Shown here: positions 57,331-64,000 of the stretch, one piece after another | Layout: each line of letters opens with the position of its first letter | Numbering within the stretch: the stretch's first letter is position 1 | From: Isochrysis galbana | Lineage: Eukaryota > Haptophyta > Isochrysidales > Isochrysidaceae | Assembly (NCBI GenBank): GCA_018136815.1 | Contig: CM030934.1 | Location: 1,622,195-1,686,194, forward strand | Reading direction: 5' to 3' | Length of the DNA: 64,000 nucleotides | Made by a program: the position numbers and the translations under genes | Notes under the pieces: model-generated | What the model saw: only the letters and a program-made list of their open reading frames with translations | Told to the model about the DNA's origin: nothing | Databases searched by the model: none

Positions 57331-57526
57331 CTTTTGTAACTTGATTGAGTGGCGGCGCGCAAGTGGGCGCTGCTGTGTGGGGCCCCAGCCCTGAGGCTTT
57401 CCCCATGGTGGTATGGTGGTCTTATTTTGCGGGGCGCTTCGTCTCACGCGCCCGGGGCTTATTCCTGGTCTTTGTCTTTATCGCGGTTTATCTTTATCTT
57501 CTCATGAATGATGGCGTGTTCTATTC

Positions 57527-57716
57527 CTAGATGGGAAATACGTATTTACCGTATTTGGCCAGAGGCCAAATAAATACATATGTATTTGGCTATACTATAT
57601 TTGAAGCGCGTCCTGGGTTGTAGGCCTCGAATGTATTTGAAATGTATTTGGCCTCAGGCCAAATACATATATATTTGGCTGTATTTGCAGGCCCCAGCAC
57701 CGTATTTCCCATCTAG
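57527..57716. mobile_element. 190-bp MITE with perfect 16-bp inverted ends
   Basis: It opens CTAGATGGGAAATACG and closes CGTATTTCCCATCTAG. The interior repeats GTATTTGGCC / GGCCAAATAC and ATACATATGTAT palindromes and is far more AT-rich than its surroundings. CTAG (or CTA) may include the target duplication. Confidence 0.75.
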
Positions 57717-58677
57717 GGTTCTATTTTCAGTTTTTGCGCTAGCCGTGTCAGTTTAGGGCTTAGGGCTAGGAGCGAGTTCTTCGTTGTCTATTGATTCGAA
57801 GAGTGGGCGGGAGTCGTTGGTATCGATGGTTAAAGTGAAAGGAACACGTCGTTTAAAATAATACACCTCTTGTCTAAAGAGGCGGCATGGCGTGGTACTA
57901 TTGGGTCTTTGGCATTGTACCCCTGGGTATCGTCCTTAGCTTTATAATGATACGATATGGTCGCTGGCCGAAGGCGAGATGCCTCTGGACTCCGAGAGCG
58001 CGCGGCGCTATGTGTTCATCGTAGATATTAAAAGTCAATAACAGGGTATGTGCATGTGCAATATTGTTGTATAAATGACTATGGGCATTTGATGGCTCCA
58101 TTCGAGTTGTCCCATAATTGACGTCTTGGGCTGCTCCTCGTCATGTTCCATTCCACAGATATCGAGATGAAGAGGGGGAACTGAAATAGACGTCTCGGTG
58201 GGCGACAAGTAGTGGCTCGATCCGTGGAGAGGTAGAGGGCTGTGCTCTTCCATGGAAACCGACTATCCCCCTCCGCCAGATTACCAATTAGTAAGAGGAT
58301 CTCGGGGAAACTCGGAGCCTTATCGCTGATTGCCTGCTCTCAAGAAGAAGGAGAACGAAGACAAAAAGCGTCTGCCAGATAATTCCTTGGGTATCTGATC
58401 TCGACTCGTTCGTTTCGTTTAGATACGTACGGGTAGCTCAAGCATCAGCGGCAGGAGACAGAACGATGATACCTGCCTTGCAAGAATAAATATTTTACGC
58501 TGGTTTGAAATATATGAGGGAGATCTAGGGTGCCTTCATCAAGAGGCCAGGACGCGCTCCCTCGAGCAGGAGTCCCAACTCGGCCGCATCTTTCTTCTCC
58601 CTCCCTCTCGCCCCCGCGCTCTCTGCGTCTGCTCCACCCCCGCCTTCCGCCTCGCTGTGGCCATCGTGTCGAACGCA
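57717..58677. other. Spacer, no supported gene
   Basis: AT-moderate DNA with short frames only. The last 150 bp are probably the 5' region of the next gene. Confidence 0.4.
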
Positions 58678-59659
58678 ATGTCGCCGTTGCCCAGCACCAG
58701 AGCGAAGACATTGGCTGTCCCCGCGACCAAACGAGGATATAAACCCGCGTCTAAGCCGGTTGTGCCCATCGGCAAGCTCTCAAGCTTCTTCAAACAGGAG
58801 CGTGCTTGCGTGCTCAAGCATTCCCCGCACAGCTTGCCCACCTGCAACGCCCCCTACGGCTTCCACGTTCACTTGACGGCCTTGAGGAGGAGCGAGCTGT
58901 ACCACACAGCTGTATCCGCGGCACAGACAAACGCTGAAGGCAACGCTCAAGCGCACGTGTGGCATGTGTGGCTTTCCTTGGTTAATACGAGTGATGGCAC
59001 CTTGCCTGCCTCTTTCTCCCACTCCTCACTGTTCATTACTTGACAGCGACAGCTCTGATTCAGCCGCACTCATCGTTCCTGCTCATTCTGTTTGCACATC
59101 TGGCACGCTGCAGGCATCCGAGCATGGCTCACGCTCTGGGCGAGCTGGATATCGACCTCCCGTAACAACAAATTCTTCAACTTCAGCCCTTCATACGTGT
59201 TTTCTTATTGCTTCGAATACAGACGACCATTTAAGGCTGTACCAGGAGCCAGTCATGGAGGTGGATCGTCCGTGCTCTCTACCTTCCATGATGCCATCCA
59301 ACCCAGAGCCTCAATCGCTCGAAGCGCCGCCGGCGCCATCCGAGATCAACGACCATCGGTCATTGTCTCCAGCACTCGGGCTTTCTGACTTGGATGACAT
59401 GTCAAAGCCTGCAAGTCTGACGAGGCGCCCCATACCGATGACGCCAGAATTCGTGCACGAAGATATAGAGATGTACGTAGATGGGTTGTTGGACGATTTG
59501 GTGGAGGATGAAGAGGACTTGTACAATGTACTGAGCTCCGGCATTTCAACAGACGAAATTTTGACCGCTTGTTGCGGAATTGTATCCGGCAAATGCGTTG
59601 AATTGCAGGTGGACGACATTATCGACGAGTTTTGGTCTTTGGAGAACTTTCCATCCTGA
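58678..59659 (+). CDS. Acidic-tailed protein of unknown function, spliced
   Basis: The N-terminal exon from ATG 58678 (MSPLPSTRAKTLAVPATKRG) is Lys/Ala/Pro rich then VPIGKLSSFFKQERACVLKH and AHVWHVWLSLV. The frame then shifts, implying an intron somewhere in 58965-59052 and possibly a second ending at CTGCAG near 59114. The C-terminal exon to 59659 is Pro/Ser rich and ends in a strongly acidic helical part, HEDIEMYVDGLLDDLVEDEE then DDIIDEFWSLENFPS, like a transcription-activation segment. No DNA-binding domain is seen. I could not settle the splice sites. Confidence 0.5.
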
Positions 59660-60671
59660 TGGATCTGATCACTGTTCAAGGTCGCGCAATACACCATTCT
59701 CGAGTCGACCAAGCAACACTTGAAACACGTTTGTCCCGGTGGGCATCGGCGACCGTTCATCATTATTTGTACATCGAGTGCATCGACCATGCATAGATTG
59801 GAATGGGATAAAATACCCCTCTAATTGTCGGGCTTTGCGTGCCGCGTCAGTATCACATTGTGTGCCAGCCATAAACAGATGTTGTCATCTCAACGTTCAA
59901 TGTATCTTTTTCATGCGATATGCACCTCAAGTCTTGGCCCTCAATTCGCTTGGCAGTTGGCAGTGGTCCTATGGGCCCTAATGGTTGTGCCCTCAACCCA
60001 GGCAGCCTTACTGCTATATTACTATCTCCCGGATTGGGTGCTACGCACATTCGACCGGAGGGGCGTTGGCGCGTTTATTTGCCTGCAACTAAAGTAGAAC
60101 TAAATAAAACTATTGACTATGGATTGACATCTAGCCGCACTTACCATACTACGAACCCTTACTCACTATCACTCACGAGCACGAGCAGACTCACACTAGA
60201 TAGGAGACAGGCCAAGCACGTGTGTGAGTGAAGCACAACAAACATACCAGCACAATGTCGACCATTTACACGCATCCTGAACGACGCACCCGTACTGAGC
60301 CTACGCCTCACGTCACGCTGCCTCGTGGCTCGCGCTTTCGGCGATTCCTACGAGGGGGTTTCCGGGGTTGCAGGAACTTCGACAGGGAGTAGACGTTGCC
60401 CCGAGTCCGAGATCATGTTGTGCTTCTTGGTGGCGATGTGGCTGCCGCGGGGATGCCTGCGAAATGCAGAACAATATGGTTAGGTGTTAGCTACGAGGAG
60501 CGCGAGGCACAAGGCTGGGGCAGCAGACAGGGCTGGAGTGGGGCACAGGGCACAGCGATCGCACCTTAGCGTGTCGAGGCGCGATGGCTCTGCGCCCCCT
60601 GAATGCGATGCACTGCCGCCTACGCTGCGCAACAAATCGCTGCTGCACCGCCGGCCCTCCTCCCACGCCGC
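59660..60671. other. Spacer, no supported gene
   Basis: No domain, repeat family or convincing frame was recognised in this kilobase. Confidence 0.4.
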
Positions 60672-60905
60672 TTAGGCCTCTTCCTGCGCCAGCTCCGCCT
60701 CGCCACACTGCCACTTGTGGAGCAGCTGCAGGAGGCGGTCACGGTGCTGGGGCAGGCGTAGGGCGGACTGGGTGAACGCAAGGGCGGCCATCATGGGCTC
60801 GGGCGCGGGCGGGCGGCCGCGCAGGCGGCGATCGCTCCGGAACTGCCGCACTCGCGCGACGGCCAGCTCACGCAGAGCGGCATTGTCATGCGCGGTGGGG
60901 TCCAT
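60672..60905 (-). CDS. Small hypothetical protein (tentative)
   Basis: 77 residues from MDPTAHDNAALRELAVARVR to AELAQEEA, Arg/Leu/Ala rich and helical, with a GC-rich codon pattern like the host genes. It could be the whole of a small protein or the first exon of a larger one. No family recognised. Confidence 0.35.
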   Translation of the reverse strand: MDPTAHDNAALRELAVARVRQFRSDRRLRGRPPAPEPMMAALAFTQSALRLPQHRDRLLQLLHKWQCGEAELAQEEA

Positions 60906-61113
60906 GGGCAGGGCCAGGAGGGGTTGGGGGGTGGGGCAAGGAGTGGCCAGCGCGCAGCGCAGAGCAGCAGAGCGAGTGGCGTCTTTTTACTTTTTCTCAT
61001 ATGTATTGTATTCCGCGCGGGGGGAAGGATCGGGAGGCCCCGCTTCCGCGCGGGGGGAACGGTGCTCCCCTGGCGATATTCGGACAGACAGACCCGGTTC
61101 TTGCACCCTAAAG

Positions 61114-62660
61114 AAAAAAAAACTTTTTAATATTCACGCCACGCGTGCGGCTACGGGGTTAACTATTGTAGCCACGCCCAGATCCCTTCCTCTCCCTCAC
61201 TTCCCGCCTTGCGGCAACTCCCCTCGTGCTCTACTTAGGGGCCCAGGTTGTGGGGGGGGCTGGGGCGGGCGGGGTGCACCGGCCCTCAGTGGTCTGTTCT
61301 CGCCTTCCTCCTGTGCCTCCGGGTGGCCCGTTTCTTGTTGTTGTTGTGGGGGTTTTGTGCCGTTAGTGGGGTATCTCGTGCTCGCGGAGTGTTCGTTTAC
61401 GGGAGTGGTCTCTTAAAAACGGGGGGGGGGGGGGGGGGATGTGCCTCGCCGTAGGCCCTTAGGCGAGCCTCTCGGCAAGGCCGATCGCTTTCGCCACTAG
61501 GCCGAGGTTGCCGCTCATCTTTAGTCTTCCCTTGTCGTCTTCCGTAAACATAGGAGTGCTGAGCTCCGCTGGCTTTTTAATCTTAGGTTTTCTACCCTGG
61601 GCCGCCGTGCGGGTGCGCATTGGACGATAAGTGTTCGACGGGATGAGGCCCCTAAGCAGGGTAGTGAATCTTATTAGCGTGGATTCTAAGGCTGGTATAT
61701 AGTGGTATTCGTATGATTCAAATTCTACTCTGTAGAAGTCTCTTATTATGTACCTCCAAGCTATTATGTAGAGGGTTTTCAAGCTGTCAGGGGTGGTCGC
61801 GTTTGGGTATGCGAACAATCTGTCTTTTGTTTTCTGTCTGTGGGATCTATTCTGTTTCGGGGTGTAATTAGCGATCGCATCTATGGCGTCGAAGATTTTC
61901 CTTGTCGCCGGGCACCACGCTAGGTGGCATGAGTCCTCTTGATGTCGGTTGCACATCCTGCATTTGTTCGTTGTGCTTGTCGAGAATCTGTTTCTGGTAC
62001 CTATTCTCCTGTGGGTGATGTGTTTGAAATGTGGGTGTTTGTCCGTGTGTTTTAACAACGGCAGGGTGTACAACCTGGCTATATGTTTCCAGTCCTCTTT
62101 CGAGATGTCTAGGCGTTTTTCCCATGCCGTTCTGGCCGTTTGTGGGTCGTTGCGACGTGTAGCCTTGTGCGCGGCTTTCGTGATGTCGGAAACCGTGATC
62201 GCATCGAGTGCAATTCTTCCTTTTTGTATGGCGTACTCGTCGGCTATTGGATATTCCAAGTACTTGGGCCCTTTGTATCCATTCTCCCATCGGGCCGGGG
62301 GGTGGTAGCGTTGTGTTTCCTCGGCGCTCGCTACGCCACCGGTGTTGGAGACCTCCCCGAGATAGTCGGTGTCTGTGTGGATCCATATGTTGTTGAGTTT
62401 TTTGATGTACTTATCGTCTTCTGAGACTCTCACCTCTTCCCGTTTTGTTTCCCCCGACTCTTGGGGGGGCTCTGCTCCTTCCTGGCGGGTCTTTTCTCCG
62501 GGACCGGGTAGTTCCGTCGCCGCCTCCTCCTTCTCCGCCACCACTCTCACCCCCTCCGTCGCCACCCCCTCCGTCGCTGCCTCCGCCTCCTCCTTCTCTG
62601 CCACCACCCTCATTCTCATTCCCTCCTCCCTCGGCACCCCTTCCGTCGCCTCCTACTCCG
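61114..62660 (-). mobile_element. LINE 3' half with intact C-terminal ORF
   Basis: The minus-strand element ends GGCGTGAATATTAAAAAG plus T at 61114-61140, with the same two-hairpin 3' UTR as 10731-10859 (GCCGCAAGGC complement at 61206-61215). The 5' end fades into a CTC-rich minisatellite at 62515-62790. It retains a 392-codon ORF but no reverse-transcriptase core. Confidence 0.8.
61459..62637 (-). CDS. LINE polymerase ORF, C-terminal part
   Basis: 392 residues. The first 60 are a Glu/Ala-rich repeat (VVAEKEEA, ATEGV) produced by the minisatellite. Conserved LINE blocks follow: TAWEKRLDISKEDWKHIARL, HPHFKHITHRRIGTRNRF, the knuckle CRMCNRHQEDSCHLAWC, LYIIAWRYIIRDFYRVEF, and QGRKPKIKKPAELSTPMF. 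It ends in NLGLVAKAIGLAERLA. The same end is found on the internally deleted LINE ORF (8365-10521) and, broken, at 164-225. Confidence 0.75.
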   Translation of the reverse strand: MPREEGMRMRVVAEKEEAEAATEGVATEGVRVVAEKEEAATELPGPGEKTRQEGAEPPQESGETKREEVRVSEDDKYIKKLNNIWIHTDTDYLGEVSNTGGVASAEETQRYHPPARWENGYKGPKYLEYPIADEYAIQKGRIALDAITVSDITKAAHKATRRNDPQTARTAWEKRLDISKEDWKHIARLYTLPLLKHTDKHPHFKHITHRRIGTRNRFSTSTTNKCRMCNRHQEDSCHLAWCPATRKIFDAIDAIANYTPKQNRSHRQKTKDRLFAYPNATTPDSLKTLYIIAWRYIIRDFYRVEFESYEYHYIPALESTLIRFTTLLRGLIPSNTYRPMRTRTAAQGRKPKIKKPAELSTPMFTEDDKGRLKMSGNLGLVAKAIGLAERLA

Positions 62661-63334
62661 TCACTCCGTCGCCTCCTCCACCGTCACCTCCTCTACCGTT
62701 GCCTCCTCCACCGTCGCCGCCTCCTCCTTCTCCGCCACCACCCTCACTCCCTCCGTCGCGCCACCCCCACCGTCACCACCCCCTCCGTCGCCGGCCGCCC
62801 TATCCAACTGATGCATAGCCACTTTGCGTGCTTCTGCGCAGCCTTCGCCGCATCACTTGCGCGCACCGAGCACCGACTCGATGAGGGCGGGAAATTGAGG
62901 ATCAACGAAAGAGGATGCACACTCGGCAGACTTGTTTCTGCTGAAGATGTGATCCGCGATCCTCGTAGCCCCTCCACTCCTCCTGCAGCTACTGCACTGG
63001 CAAGCCCACTGGGTTGTTGGGGTCCGCCTCGTTCTCAACACCGAAACGCACTTCCACACAGGATCAGTATCTTCGGTCGGTGCATTTCTACCCGCAACAC
63101 ATGTATTACTCATGTAATAGTAGGTAGAAGCGAGAAGTACATTTCTGGACGCAACATTCCAAGGGAGGTTGAACATTACAGGACGCAACAGAGGACAAGC
63201 GGACAAGCATGGTTGACGAATCGCATTGCCACAAGGCCCGTAACCTCTCTATCAATTGTTCGTTGCCCTTTGGAAATTTCCCTTCACATCTACATGATGT
63301 TTGCCTGTTCTTCGGGAGTGTCGAATTGGCGATG
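62660..63334. other. CTC-rich minisatellite and spacer
   Basis: Imperfect CCTCCTCCACCGTCRCCTCC-type repeats at 62650-62790, then non-repetitive DNA without a recognised gene; GACGCAAC words recur near 63150 and 63190. Confidence 0.45.
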
Positions 63335-64000
63335 CTACCGTGAATTGAATTCTTTGGTTTGCTGTTTGACCAACTCTACTATCTGCGAGAGGCTGGCGCT
63401 CGTCTTCAATGCTTTTGGCTCAACATGTGAACGACAGGCGCTGAATCCTGCTCGTCGGATGACCGGCAAGAGCTCCTCGAGTGGCGGTTGCTGCATTCCG
63501 TGGTGAGCGAGGGCAGTCTGTACTTCACCCAAATGATAGAAGAGAAGTGCTCCCTTAGCATCGGCCTGAGCTTCGGCCTCAAAAGTTGCTAGCAGCGTTG
63601 TCACATCCGTCCATCCACGTCCGTCCGCAAGGACACGCATATCCTTCACAAAATCTGCATCATGCATGGGCCCGGTCCACATAGGGCCACCGAGGACCAC
63701 GGGGGATCCGTCTCCCTGCGTCGAATGAGCTCTACTTTTCGCCTTGTGTGGCTGGTCAACGCATTTGCAGCGGCAGCCAGCCTCCTGCGTGCTAGCAGCA
63801 CCAAGCAACATTGGAGCAACGTCCCAAAGTTCACCACATGCCGAGCAACGGGCGACATGACGATAATTTGACTCCACTTCACGCGGCGATGGTGGCTTGG
63901 ATTGGGCAAGTCGCATCATGACTCGCGTCGTCGAACTGGGCCGATGGAAGAAGCCGAACACAGGCTCAGCGCGCAAGCTGCGCGCGGCCGCTTCGCGATA
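63335..64000 (-). CDS. TRMT1: TRM1 tRNA (guanine26-N2)-dimethyltransferase, C-terminal part (cut by the window edge)
   Basis: Dimethylates G26 of nuclear and mitochondrial tRNAs using S-adenosylmethionine. About 221 residues are in the window and the frame is open through base 64000. Seen: RAEPVFGFFHRPSSTTRVMM, the zinc-type CSACGELW motif with CRCKC further on, and the TRM1 signature VVLGGPMWTGPMHDADFV, then LLFYHLGEVQTALAHHG and FSACRSHVEPKALKTSAS. The methyltransferase domain lies beyond the right edge. It ends QTKEFNSR, stop at 63335-63337. Confidence 0.88.
   Translation of the reverse strand, partial: YREAAARSLRAEPVFGFFHRPSSTTRVMMRLAQSKPPSPREVESNYRHVARCSACGELWDVAPMLLGAASTQEAGCRCKCVDQPHKAKSRAHSTQGDGSPVVLGGPMWTGPMHDADFVKDMRVLADGRGWTDVTTLLATFEAEAQADAKGALLFYHLGEVQTALAHHGMQQPPLEELLPVIRRAGFSACRSHVEPKALKTSASLSQIVELVKQQTKEFNSR

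Noticed and set aside
1..64000. tRNA or rRNA genes
   Set aside because: I scanned for tRNA T-arm and anticodon-arm patterns and conserved rRNA words by eye and saw none. A covariance-model search would be needed to exclude them.

Overview
This is nuclear DNA from a unicellular eukaryote. Genes lie on both strands, are cut by short GT-AG introns (about 55-300 bp, mostly phase 0), and encode proteins with no prokaryotic counterpart: YKT6 SNARE, eIF4E-2/nCBP cap-binding protein, tRNA-splicing endonuclease subunit SEN54, TRM1, a multi-EF-hand protein and a MYND protein. A plant/protist-style hybrid histidine kinase and a protein with a signal-peptide-like leader point to an alga, perhaps with a secondary plastid (haptophyte-like). 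That lineage call is inference and weak. No rRNA, tRNA or CRISPR array was recognised.

Layout. 0-3 kb: a decayed LINE 3' end, then a divergent pair (small coiled-coil protein on minus; MYND protein on plus with an in-frame TGA at a conserved Trp). 3.2-7.3 kb: LINE remnant, then a nine-exon guanine deaminase. 8.3-10.9 kb: a full-length but internally deleted LINE bounded by a 13-bp target-site duplication. 11-15.9 kb: repeat-rich, no gene supported. 16-19.6 kb: six-exon DDE transposase-like gene with a SAP-like segment. 21.2-24.8 kb: three-exon hybrid histidine kinase. 25.8-27.4 kb: several LINE 3' ends. 27.4-34.1 kb: EF-hand protein, Cys-rich protein, eIF4E-2-like protein, glycosyltransferase-like protein. 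34.6-44.8 kb: the accessory core, with LINE pieces, a fragmentary leucine-rich gene carrying an antisense paralogue in its intron, about 2.5 kb of palindrome-bearing tandem repeats arranged as a large dyad, a second GC-rich paralogue in the opposite orientation, and pyrimidine minisatellites. 45.4-48.7 kb: YKT6 and a tRNA-guanine transglycosylase (TGT) share a bidirectional promoter. 49-57.7 kb: LINE 3' ends, SEN54, a 3-kb element with 146-bp terminal inverted repeats, a leader-bearing protein, a 190-bp MITE. 58-64 kb: an unknown acidic protein, a LINE with a long ORF, and the 3' part of TRM1.

The housekeeping genes do not form a pathway. Several concern RNA (TGT, TRM1, SEN54, eIF4E-2), which may be chance. 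The strongest oddities are: a TGT of apparently chlamydial type carrying an N-terminal WHEP-like domain and lacking the usual zinc cysteines; the MYND in-frame TGA; a family-wide LINE 3'-terminal hairpin module shared by divergent elements, plus a 5' hairpin with a compensatory change; and the dyad of palindromic repeats between two divergently oriented paralogues of very different base composition.
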